From NCBI RefSeq assembly GCF_010448835.1, contig NZ_CP048409.1, positions 1,806,001 through 1,870,000 of the forward strand: a stretch of 64,000 nucleotides of DNA, in the 5' to 3' direction. Positions 8,044 to 15,803 of this stretch are shown piece by piece. The notes under the pieces are model-generated. The model did no database searches. It was given only the letters and a program-made list of their open reading frames with translations, and was not told where the DNA came from. The DNA is from Draconibacterium halophilum. GTDB lineage: Bacteria; Bacteroidota; Bacteroidia; Bacteroidales; Prolixibacteraceae. Position 1 is the first letter of the stretch. The number at the start of each line of letters is the position of its first letter. The position numbers and the translations under genes were made by a program.

Positions 8044-8606
8044 AATATAGAGTATAACTCGTCTTTCATTAATTCATTTAAAATAGTATAGAGCTTTTTA
8101 CGCGCTCTGTAAAGCTTCACTTTTGTATTGCTTTCCGATAGTTTCGTCACTTTGCTGATCTCTTCAATCGATTGTTCTTCGAAATAATACAAAAGTATCA
8201 GTGTGTATTCATCTTCCGGTAGTTTTTCCATGGCGGTTTTTATTGCCTGTGCCCTGTTTTCTTCCGGAATGCCATCCAGGTTCATTTCTTCAGTTTCATC
8301 GGCTATTTGCACATCGTCGGTCGATGTAAAATGTATTTTCCGTTTTCTGACTTCCGAAATACAATTGTTATAAGTAATTCGGTACATCCAGGTCGAAAAT
8401 TTTGCAGTGCCTTTGAACGTGTGCAGCGATTTGTAAGCCTTGATAAAACTTTCCTGTGCCATTTCTTCGGCATCTTCACGATTTTTAAGAACTTTCATTG
8501 CAATGGAAAAAACGATATCCTGGTATCGTTCAACGATGTACGAAAAGTAATTGGTCTGTCCGGCCTTTACTTTTTCTATATAATAGCTATCGTCTTTTTG
8601 CTCCAT
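8040..8606 (-). CDS. ECF RNA polymerase sigma factor
   Basis: A 188-residue sigma-70 family protein. Region 2 is seen around 20-90 (IVERYQDIVFSIAMKVL, EEMAQESFIKAYKSLHTF, FSTWMYRITYNNCI) and region 4 around 130-180 (LPEDEYTLILLYYFEEQSIEEIS, followed by a recognition helix in TKLSESNTKVKLYRARKKL). No extra domains are present. It is the first gene of a two-gene minus-strand operon with a membrane protein, and is divergent from a DUF6249-like gene at 8816 that may be one of its targets. Confidence 0.95.
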   Translation of the reverse strand: MEQKDDSYYIEKVKAGQTNYFSYIVERYQDIVFSIAMKVLKNREDAEEMAQESFIKAYKSLHTFKGTAKFSTWMYRITYNNCISEVRKRKIHFTSTDDVQIADETEEMNLDGIPEENRAQAIKTAMEKLPEDEYTLILLYYFEEQSIEEISKVTKLSESNTKVKLYRARKKLYTILNELMKDELYSIL

Positions 8607-8815
8607 TTGTCCTTTTGACGTAAATATGATTGGTTGGTTACAAGTTAAAAAGAATAAATTTAATTTGTAGGAAATCGTTTCAGGTTGGCTTATACATATT
8701 ATTATCTAAGAATAGATTTTATGAATTAAAAAAATACTGAAAAGTTGTAACCGCAGAAACAATGTCGCGTCAAAAGAGCGAAAACAGAAATTAAAACAAT
8801 TTAAAAATTAATATC

Positions 8816-9145
8816 ATGGAAGGATTATTTGTACCAATCGGTTTTTTTCTGGCAATATTCGCCATTTTGTATGTATACTGGACAACACGCACAAAAGAGC
8901 GTTTGGCGCTGGTAGAAAAAGGGCTCGATGCCGGAATATTTAAAGGTGAATGCTCGCAGCTTTCGCTGGTGAAGTGGGGAATCTTTTTAATTGCAGTAGG
9001 TTTGGGTGTAGTTGTCGGATTTGCGTTATCAAACATAATGGATGAAGTAGTTGCCTTCTTTACTGCAATCCTGGTTCTTGGAGGAGTTGGCTTAATTGTA
9101 GCTTACTTTATAACTTCAAAACTATTAAAAAAGAAAGAGGAATAG
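8816..9145 (+). CDS. DUF6249-like small membrane protein
   Basis: A 109-residue protein with three hydrophobic helices: about 5-22, 48-70 and 76-99. Between the first two is the segment TRTKERLALVEKGLDAGIF, characteristic of a small Bacteroidota family (DUF6249-like) often encoded next to ECF sigma factor and anti-sigma pairs. It ends in a lysine-rich tail. It is divergent from the sigma factor gene, and function is unknown. The ATG start at 8816 is well separated from the upstream genes. Confidence 0.8.
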   Translation: MEGLFVPIGFFLAIFAILYVYWTTRTKERLALVEKGLDAGIFKGECSQLSLVKWGIFLIAVGLGVVVGFALSNIMDEVVAFFTAILVLGGVGLIVAYFITSKLLKKKEE

Positions 9146-9160
9146 AAAAGAGGAGAATAC

Positions 9161-9204
9161 AATAGAAAAGCGGATGAGTTGTTCAACTCATCCGCTTTTC
9201 TATT
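9161..9204. terminator. Long hairpin terminator
   Basis: A perfect 21-base inverted repeat (9161-9181 and 9184-9204), with CGGATGAG at the core and A/T-rich flanks (GAAAAG/CTTTTC), lies just past the stop of the DUF6249-like gene. The stem is unusually long, with almost no loop. Confidence 0.8.
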
Positions 9205-9378
9205 GCCGGAAAACCAAGGTACTTCCTTTCTCCGGTTTTTTGTGGAGGTAATTCGTGACGTTTTTTTTTAGTCTCTAATTTTGTGGAGATGAAACCTGAG
9301 CATTTGTTTACTTCTCCAAAATTTTGAAAACGAAAATTGACGGCTTATTTTCTTCACCGCAGTTTTGGAAATACAGTA

Positions 9379-10653
9379 TTATTCCGAATAAAATCGAATC
9401 ACTTTCCGAATAGCTTCCTGGCAAACCGGACAAAAACCTTCGGCTTCGTTGGTATGCATGCGGCAATCGATATGCGGACTGTAGATTCCTTCGGCCATAT
9501 AACCGCCTCCTTCGTAAACCCCAACGGTATTTTTGTATTTGGCTTTTCGTGGTGTTGGAACCGGAGTGTCTTCATCAATCCTGTTTTTCCACTTCTTATC
9601 GAAATCAACCAGAGTGGTAATGTTCGGCTCCCAGGGCTCAATTTCAAGGTTGTAGAAATCTTCGTAAGCTACGGCCGAGTTGTAATATTCATCGCCCAAT
9701 CCGCCAAAACCGTGGCCAAATTCGTGCACAATAATTTTTGGTGTCAGTTCATTGTCGGCAGTGCAAACGGTAACAAAATTGTAAAATCCGCCGCCGCCGT
9801 ATCGCTCGGTATTTACCAACACATAAATCTGATCGAAAGGAACACTAGCTGCTGCATCATAAACCTTTTCCATGTCGCTTGTTGTTAGATAGCGCGGCAA
9901 ATCAAAAGTGTAATAACTGGTGTTAAAATAAGTGTTCTTATAAATGTGTTCACCCGGAACGTCGGTTCCCGAATCTTCCGAAACGGCAAATACGGCACGC
10001 ACATTAAAGTTGGCTTTCTCCGATTTAAAAGGTTCGGTATCGAATAAAAAACCAGAAACTTTTTCCGCGTCAGCATAAAAAGCTTTCATTTCGGCAGCGG
10101 TGTAACCTTCGGCCAAAATGGCGATATCTACCTTTTTTGCCGGATCGCCGTTGTTAACAATGTCCTTTGTTTTAAAACCGGGCGTTTCTTCCTTTAAAAT
10201 AAAATAGTCTTTCGGGTCGATATCGGTAGTGTAAATTGTTTTAAACGTTCCGTCCCATTGGCGGGCATCAATTTCCAAGCGTACATCGTTTTTCGGAAAT
10301 GGGAAAAGTGCTGCCTGGTAAAATGTTTTATTGTTTGTTTTGGCATCGGCAGTGGTTTGCCATTCCTGAAAAAGGGTGCTAAATCCTTTGCTGTATATTA
10401 GCTCGTCGGTTTTCAGATCGAAAACCCGGTAGCGGTAACTTCCATAGTTAAACACGTCGATGAGGTTTGTTTTCGATCCGCCCCAAAACGGCTCTTGTTT
10501 CATTTGCTGCGGATACACCACTACTTCCCTGCTATTGCCGCCCAGTAGAAAATCGAAGCGGAAAGTCTGATCTTTAAAATAGGTATTGAACCTGGGCTGT
10601 GCAAAAGTAAAAAAGGGGAGTATTAAGAGAATAAAAGCAAACTTCAACTTCAT
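9379..10653 (-). CDS. Secreted IgA peptidase M64 family metalloprotease
   Basis: An exported zinc peptidase of 424 residues. It has an N-terminal signal peptide (about 1-19, ending FAQ), an M64 N-terminal beta domain (about 20-150), and an M64 catalytic domain. The zinc site is HEFGH at 310-314 followed by GGLGD (D321), the HExxHxxxxxxD form of this family, and the conserved IAILAEGYT segment is at about 177-184. The name comes from the Clostridium ramosum IgA protease, but most Bacteroidota homologues have unknown substrates. A Cys pair near the C-terminus (FCPVC) may form a disulfide. It is monocistronic and convergent with the DUF6249-like gene. Confidence 0.93.
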   Translation of the reverse strand: MKLKFAFILLILPFFTFAQPRFNTYFKDQTFRFDFLLGGNSREVVVYPQQMKQEPFWGGSKTNLIDVFNYGSYRYRVFDLKTDELIYSKGFSTLFQEWQTTADAKTNNKTFYQAALFPFPKNDVRLEIDARQWDGTFKTIYTTDIDPKDYFILKEETPGFKTKDIVNNGDPAKKVDIAILAEGYTAAEMKAFYADAEKVSGFLFDTEPFKSEKANFNVRAVFAVSEDSGTDVPGEHIYKNTYFNTSYYTFDLPRYLTTSDMEKVYDAAASVPFDQIYVLVNTERYGGGGFYNFVTVCTADNELTPKIIVHEFGHGFGGLGDEYYNSAVAYEDFYNLEIEPWEPNITTLVDFDKKWKNRIDEDTPVPTPRKAKYKNTVGVYEGGGYMAEGIYSPHIDCRMHTNEAEGFCPVCQEAIRKVIRFYSE

Positions 10654-10880
10654 TTTATGTTCATTTATTATTTTTGGATGAAAATAAGGAATCAGTAAGA
10701 GACAAAGTATGACTTATGCATTAACTTTTCTATAAACAATTTTAAGTTGCTAATTTTATTCAATTCGCACAAGCCAGGGAGGTTTTTATTCTCAACTATT
10801 AATAATAAATTGCCGGAAGTATTACTAGAAAGGTTAACATTGGGGTCTTTTAAAATAAACCAGAAAACAATCTTTGATAT

Positions 10881-12197
10881 ATGAAAATCATTTACAGCTA
10901 TTTGCTTGAACAAATCCGGGAGATCGGGACAATGGATTTTTTGGCAAAACCCTTAGCCGCATTAATCTGTATAATGCTTATTGTTTTTGTGGCTTGGTTG
11001 GCCCATTTTATTACCCGGAAGATCTTTTTGGTGATTGTACAACGTATTGCCCGCCGTACAAAAACACACTGGGATGATATATTAGTTGAAAACAGGGTTT
11101 TTAAGGGGCTGGCACATTTGGTTCCTGCATTTATCTTGTTTTACACCGCCGATTTTTCTTATCCGAACATTCATCAGGAAGTGGGTGAACTTGCCCCGGA
11201 GGTTTATAAGTCACTGTCGCAAGATTATTATTGGGGACTTGCTGATTTGTTGTTGAAAATATCGCGCATTTACTTTATCTCAATTATTGTTTTTGTTGCA
11301 GGTTCTTCACTAAATGCCGGATTACAGATATATAATACAACCGAATTTGCACATAGTCGCCCGATAAAGGGTTACGTTCAGTTGTTGAAAATCTTTGTGT
11401 TTTTTATGGCAGGCATCCTGCTTATTGCTGTTTTGCTTGGAAAAGACCCAACTGCATTGCTGGCAGGATTGGGAGCAATTGCCGCAGTTCTGCTTTTGGT
11501 TTTTCGCGATACGATACTTGGTTTTGTTGCTTCCATTCAGTTGTCGGCAAATGATATGGTGAAAATTGGCGACTGGATTCAAATGGAAGCTCACAATGCC
11601 GATGGTACGGTTATCGATATTTCTTTAAATACAGTGAAAGTTCAGAATTGGGATAAAACCATTACTACCGTTCCAACATATGCTTTGGTTTCCGAATCAT
11701 TTTTTAACTGGAAAGGCATGGAAGAATCGGGTGGTCGGCGTATAAAACGTTCGGTTTCCATTGATACCAACACCATTAGATTTTGCGATACAGCGATGTT
11801 GAGTCGCTTCGAAAAGTTCGATTTGATACGGGGGTATGTTCAGGAAAAGGAAAGAGAACTGAAAGAATATAACAAAGGGAAAAATCTTGCGGAAGAGGAT
11901 TATATTAGTGGGCGCCATCAGACCAATATTGGTATTTTTAGAAAATACCTGGAAGTGTATTTGCGTCAGCATCCAAAGGTGAAACAAGATCTAACTTTTT
12001 TAATCCGCCAGCTGCAACCAATTGGTAAAGGGTTGCCTATCGAAATATACGTATTTAGCAACGATCAGGAATGGGCCAATTATGAAACCATTCAGGCCGA
12101 TATTTTCGATCATATATTTGCTGTTATTCCTGAGTTTGAACTGCGGGTTTTTCAAGAGCCTTCCGGTGCTGATATTGAAAAGATTACACTTCGTTAA
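10881..12197 (+). CDS. Mechanosensitive ion channel, MscS family
   Basis: A 438-residue inner-membrane channel that gates on membrane tension to release solutes in osmotic downshock. Several N-terminal helices precede the pore helix region GKDPTALLAGLGAIAAVLLL, which has the Gly/Ala packing typical of MscS TM3. It is followed by the MscS beta domain (DMVKIGDWIQMEAHNADGTV, then TVKVQNWDKTITTVPT). A sizeable C-terminal alpha/beta domain contains a charged insertion (KEYNKGKNLAEED), as in YbdG-like MscS proteins. No operon partner is seen. Confidence 0.93.
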   Translation: MKIIYSYLLEQIREIGTMDFLAKPLAALICIMLIVFVAWLAHFITRKIFLVIVQRIARRTKTHWDDILVENRVFKGLAHLVPAFILFYTADFSYPNIHQEVGELAPEVYKSLSQDYYWGLADLLLKISRIYFISIIVFVAGSSLNAGLQIYNTTEFAHSRPIKGYVQLLKIFVFFMAGILLIAVLLGKDPTALLAGLGAIAAVLLLVFRDTILGFVASIQLSANDMVKIGDWIQMEAHNADGTVIDISLNTVKVQNWDKTITTVPTYALVSESFFNWKGMEESGGRRIKRSVSIDTNTIRFCDTAMLSRFEKFDLIRGYVQEKERELKEYNKGKNLAEEDYISGRHQTNIGIFRKYLEVYLRQHPKVKQDLTFLIRQLQPIGKGLPIEIYVFSNDQEWANYETIQADIFDHIFAVIPEFELRVFQEPSGADIEKITLR

Positions 12198-12351
12198 TTG
12201 TTAATGCAAGTGTTTAGTTTTTATCAAGTTGAAAAAATCTTGTGCTTACAATTCGTAAGTAATTATATGTTTTAAAGCATCTGAGATTAGTGATTGTGAA
12301 TTTTATCTACATTTGTGCTATAATTTGAAACTAACTCAGAATATTTGAAAC

Positions 12352-12837
12352 ATGAAGTCGAATGATTTTTTAGAGGAGAAAGCAGCCGATATTGATGAGC
12401 TGGATGAAAAGATATTAAAGCTGATTACTAAAAATGCCCGAATACCTTTTCTTGAAGTTGCCCGTGAATGTGGTGTTTCTGGTGCAGCTATTCATCAGCG
12501 TGTTCAGCGCTTATTAAATATTGGTGTTGTACATGGAAGTGAGTTTGTGGTTAGTCCGCAAAAATTAGGTTACAATACCTGCGCATATATGGGAATATAT
12601 CTTGATAAGGCAAGGTTTCATACACAGGTTGCCGAAGCCTTAAGAAATATTCCGGAAGTTGTTGAGTGTCATTACACAACAGGTGCTTATGCTATTTTTG
12701 TTAAAATACAAACAAAAACAAACAAGCATTTAAAACGCCTGATCGATGAGCAACTTCAGGATATTGAGGGAATTGCCCGCACTGAAACATTTATTTCTTT
12801 GGAAATGGATTTTAAACGACAAGTACCTATTAAATAA
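12352..12837 (+). CDS. Lrp/AsnC family transcription regulator (first copy)
   Basis: A 161-residue DNA-binding protein. An AsnC-type helix-turn-helix lies at about 14-65 (DEKILKLITKNARIPFLEVAR, then a recognition helix in SGAAIHQRVQRLL), and a RAM ligand-binding/oligomerisation domain at about 75-155. It is closely similar along its whole length to the regulator at 14578, sharing HYTTGAYAIFVK and TETFISLE exactly. The two flank the convergent or divergent ammonium transporter gene, suggesting nitrogen-linked control. A TACATTTG box at 12308-12315 could be its -7 element. Confidence 0.95.
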   Translation: MKSNDFLEEKAADIDELDEKILKLITKNARIPFLEVARECGVSGAAIHQRVQRLLNIGVVHGSEFVVSPQKLGYNTCAYMGIYLDKARFHTQVAEALRNIPEVVECHYTTGAYAIFVKIQTKTNKHLKRLIDEQLQDIEGIARTETFISLEMDFKRQVPIK

Positions 12838-12868
12838 AAAAAAGGCCGGTTTTAACCGGCCTTTTTTT
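12836..12868. terminator. Bidirectional terminator between lrp and amt
   Basis: GGCCGGTT-TT-AACCGGCC (12844-12861) is flanked by A8 on the left and T7 on the right, so it works for both the plus-strand regulator and the convergent transporter gene. Confidence 0.93.
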
Positions 12869-12891
12869 ATTTAATGCTTGACGTATTTTTT

Positions 12892-14220
12892 TTAATCTTC
12901 CAGGTAGGCAAAATTGTATGATTCATCGTGTTGGCTAATATCCAAACCCACCTTCTCTCCATTGGGTGAGATTCGCATCGGAACAATCATGTCTGTAATT
13001 TTATACATTAACATTGAGCCACCAAATGTGAAAATTCCCACAATAACCAGTGCCAGTAAATGATAAAGGAAAGTTGTGATTTCTCCGTGAATCAATCCAA
13101 CTTCATTTGCAAATACAGCGGTAAATAACATCCCTGTAATACCTCCCATTCCGTGAGCAGGGAATACATCCAAAGTATCGTCCAGTTTCGATTTTGTTCG
13201 AAGAGTGATAGCGTAGTTACTAATTATAGCCGCAATTACACCAATAAATATACTCGATCCAACATTTACAAATCCGGCAGCTGGTGTAATGGCAACCAAA
13301 CCTACAACAAGTCCGATTGCAGCACCAACCGCTGATGGTTTTTTACCTTGAGCAGCGTCGAAGAATATCCAGGTTAACATAGCAGCTGCCGATGCTGTAT
13401 TGGTGTTTACCAAAGCTGCTGCAGCAACAGAATCGGCTGCCAAAGCAGAACCTGCATTAAAACCAAACCAACCAAACCAGAGCATGCCTGCACCCAATAA
13501 AATGTATGGAATATTTGCCGGCTTAATTTCTTTGTTGGCATCTTTTCTTCTTCCGAGAAAAATGGCACCTGCCAAAGCCGCAAAACCTGCCGACATATGT
13601 ACAACTGTGCCTCCGGCAAAGTCGAGAACTCCCCAGTTACGCAAGAATCCGTTTGGATGCCAGGTCCAGTGTGCCAGCGGTGCATAAATAAATAAAATAA
13701 AGAGCACCATAAACAACATGTAGGCTCTGAAACGTACTCTTCCGGCAAACGATCCGGTAATAAGAGCAGGAGTTATGATCGCAAATTTTAGCTGGAACAT
13801 TGCAAATACTGCAAATGGAAACGTTGGCGCAAAATCGGGATGAGTACCACCTCCAACACCTTGGAACATAAAATAGGTGAACGGATTACCAAATAACCCA
13901 AAACCTTCAGCTCCAATACTCTCGCCAAAGGCAATGCTAAAACCAACTACAACCCACAGCACGCTTACAATGCCCATGGCAATATAACTTTGCAGCATGG
14001 TGGAAATAATGTTTCTTGACTGGGTCATTCCTCCATAGAAAAAAGCAAGGCCCGGGGTCATTAATAATACCAATCCCGTTGCGGTTAACATCCAGGCGGT
14101 ATCTCCGGCGTCAAGGTTAGAAGTGTCTATCTCTCCGGCTCCGGAAGGCATAATCACTCCCAGAGCGGCTACAATTACCAATAAGGCCAGAATAAACCAC
14201 CAACTCGTTGAATTCTTCAT
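12892..14220 (-). CDS. amt: Ammonium transporter, Amt family
   Basis: A 442-residue inner-membrane channel for ammonium uptake with an N-terminal hydrophobic segment and about eleven transmembrane helices. Signature segments include DTAWMLTATGLVLLMTPGLAFFYGG, FNAGSALAADSVAAAALVNT, and the DxFPAHGMGGITGML region with the conserved pore histidine. The C-terminal tail is short (about 30 residues). No glnB/glnK PII gene is adjacent, which is unusual for amt loci. Instead two Lrp/AsnC paralogues flank it, and the second is transcribed divergently from the amt upstream region. Confidence 0.96.
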   Translation of the reverse strand: MKNSTSWWFILALLVIVAALGVIMPSGAGEIDTSNLDAGDTAWMLTATGLVLLMTPGLAFFYGGMTQSRNIISTMLQSYIAMGIVSVLWVVVGFSIAFGESIGAEGFGLFGNPFTYFMFQGVGGGTHPDFAPTFPFAVFAMFQLKFAIITPALITGSFAGRVRFRAYMLFMVLFILFIYAPLAHWTWHPNGFLRNWGVLDFAGGTVVHMSAGFAALAGAIFLGRRKDANKEIKPANIPYILLGAGMLWFGWFGFNAGSALAADSVAAAALVNTNTASAAAMLTWIFFDAAQGKKPSAVGAAIGLVVGLVAITPAAGFVNVGSSIFIGVIAAIISNYAITLRTKSKLDDTLDVFPAHGMGGITGMLFTAVFANEVGLIHGEITTFLYHLLALVIVGIFTFGGSMLMYKITDMIVPMRISPNGEKVGLDISQHDESYNFAYLED

Positions 14221-14577
14221 GTCTATAATTTTTAAGGTTACTTTTTAAGTCCGTTCAACACATAACAACTCAAAATTTCGTATTGAAATTGAGTGGTTTT
14301 TAAGTGCTGAATGAAAGCTATCTAATACTGTCTTCGATTTTTATTGCTGTCTGTTTTTATAAAAATCCGGGATAAAAGTATTAAATCACATTGAAATTAG
14401 CATTGAATGTAGAATAATGAAAGATAAATGTGTTATAAATTAACAAACTGATAATATTTTTTCGGCTTTTGAAAGTCTGGGCAACTTTGTTTTAATTTTG
14501 TTACTATATTGTGTTTACGCTCACTTTACTTTGAAATAATGTTAGATTTTTGATACTTTTGTGGAAAATTGTTAAAG
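14221..14577. other. Shared upstream region of amt and the second lrp
   Basis: AT-rich divergent spacer. It contains the well-formed promoter of the plus-strand regulator (see 14530-14561) and a direct repeat CATTGAA at 14389-14395 and 14401-14407 that could be part of a regulator site. I see no sigma-54 GG-N10-GC element and no convincing minus-strand promoter for amt. Confidence 0.45.
14530..14561 (+). promoter_or_regulatory. Bacteroidota-type promoter of the second lrp gene
   Basis: TTTG at 14530-14533, a 20-base spacer and TACTTTTG at 14554-14561 match the -33/-7 consensus (TTTG, TAnnTTTG). Transcription would start near 14568, leaving about ten bases before the ATG at 14578, which argues against the upstream TTG at 14569 as start. 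Confidence 0.75.
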
Positions 14578-15045
14578 ATGACTTTGAGGAATAATTTAGA
14601 CGACTGGGATTTAAAAATTCTGGATATAATTACAAAGAACGCAAGAATACCTTTTAAAGATGTTGCAAAAGAAGTGGGAATCTCACGTGCAGCAGTACAT
14701 CAACGAGTAAACCGAATGGTTGATTTGGAAGTGATTGTTGGATCCGGCTATCACATCAATCCCAAAAAGGTTGATTTTAAAACCTGCACCTACATTGGTA
14801 TTTTCCTCGAAAAGGGAGGGTTGTTCAGCGAGGTTGTAAAAGGGCTGGAAGAAATTTCTGAGATAGTAGAGTGTCATTACACCACAGGTGCCTATGCCAT
14901 TTTTGTTAAGGTTTATGCCAAGGATAATGAGCACCTAAAAAATATCTTAAGCGGAAAAATCCAAAAAATTCAAGGTGTTGCCAGTACCGAGACTTTTATT
15001 TCTCTGGAAGAGTCATTTAAACGAACGATTCCTGTTCATGCCTGA
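14578..15045 (+). CDS. Lrp/AsnC family transcription regulator (second copy)
   Basis: A 155-residue paralogue of the 12352 gene with the same layout: N-terminal helix-turn-helix (about 5-55, with VGISRAAVHQRVNR as recognition region) and C-terminal RAM domain (about 65-148). It is divergent from amt and convergent with rlmB, whose stop it overlaps by ten bases. The ATG at 14578 is preferred to a TTG nine bases upstream because of the promoter position. Lrp-type regulators form octamers or hexadecamers, so heteromers with the neighbouring paralogue are conceivable. Confidence 0.95.
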   Translation: MTLRNNLDDWDLKILDIITKNARIPFKDVAKEVGISRAAVHQRVNRMVDLEVIVGSGYHINPKKVDFKTCTYIGIFLEKGGLFSEVVKGLEEISEIVECHYTTGAYAIFVKVYAKDNEHLKNILSGKIQKIQGVASTETFISLEESFKRTIPVHA

Positions 15046-15791
15046 TTTCGTTGTCTGACTGCTTCGAAAACCATTAAAGCAGCAGATACCGAAACATTTA
15101 AAGATTCGATCTGTCCCAGGATTGGGATTTTTAATTGTTCATCGGCAAGTTTCAGAATCTGGGCAGAAACACCCGTGTCTTCTGATCCCATAACAATGGC
15201 TAGTGGCGATTTCATATCGGCATTGCTGTAAAGTGTGTCGCCTTTTTCGGTGGCTGCAACAATCTTAATGCCCGAGTCTTTCAGAAAACGAACAGAGTTA
15301 TAAAGGTTATTTGTTTTGCAGATGGGGATGTTGTGAATGGCTCCTGCCGATGTTTTTACCGCATCGGCACCAATTCGTGCCATACCTTTTTCAGGGATAA
15401 TAATAGCCTGAACACCGGCGCATTCTGCCGAGCGGGTAATAGCTCCGAAGTTGCGTACATCAGTTATCTGATCTAAAACAAGAAGAAGTGGAGTTAAGCC
15501 TTTTTCGTAAATTCCCGGAATTACAGTTTCAATATTATCAAATTCGATGGGCGAAATAAAGGCCAGAACACCTTGGTGGTTTTTTCGTGTAACACGGTTA
15601 ATCTTCTCGATTGGAACGTACTGAACGCCAATTTCATTTTCTTTTATCAATTGCTGAAGTTCTGCAATCAACTCGTTCCGCAAACCCTTTTTTATCAGTA
15701 CTTTGTCGATAGTTTTGCCTTTTTTTATAGCCTCTATTACTGCTCTTGTTCCAAACAGAAAATCATCGGTGGTTATTCCTTTTTGTCTCAT
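15036..15791 (-). CDS. rlmB: 23S rRNA (guanosine-2'-O-)-methyltransferase RlmB
   Basis: SPOUT methyltransferase that 2'-O-methylates G2251 in the peptidyl-transferase P loop of 23S rRNA. It has an N-terminal RNA-binding substrate domain (about 5-80, opening DDFLFGTRAVIEAIKKGK) and a C-terminal SpoU knot domain with LDQITDVRNFGAITRSAE (motif 1), the AIVMGSEDTGVS loop and IPILGQIESLNVSVSAAL (motif 3). Length 251 is standard. It is 12 bases downstream of the ABC-F gene in the same direction, so both are likely co-transcribed ribosome-related genes. Confidence 0.93.
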   Translation of the reverse strand: MRQKGITTDDFLFGTRAVIEAIKKGKTIDKVLIKKGLRNELIAELQQLIKENEIGVQYVPIEKINRVTRKNHQGVLAFISPIEFDNIETVIPGIYEKGLTPLLLVLDQITDVRNFGAITRSAECAGVQAIIIPEKGMARIGADAVKTSAGAIHNIPICKTNNLYNSVRFLKDSGIKIVAATEKGDTLYSNADMKSPLAIVMGSEDTGVSAQILKLADEQLKIPILGQIESLNVSVSAALMVFEAVRQRNQA

Positions 15792-15803
15792 TTAATTTTG
15801 AAT

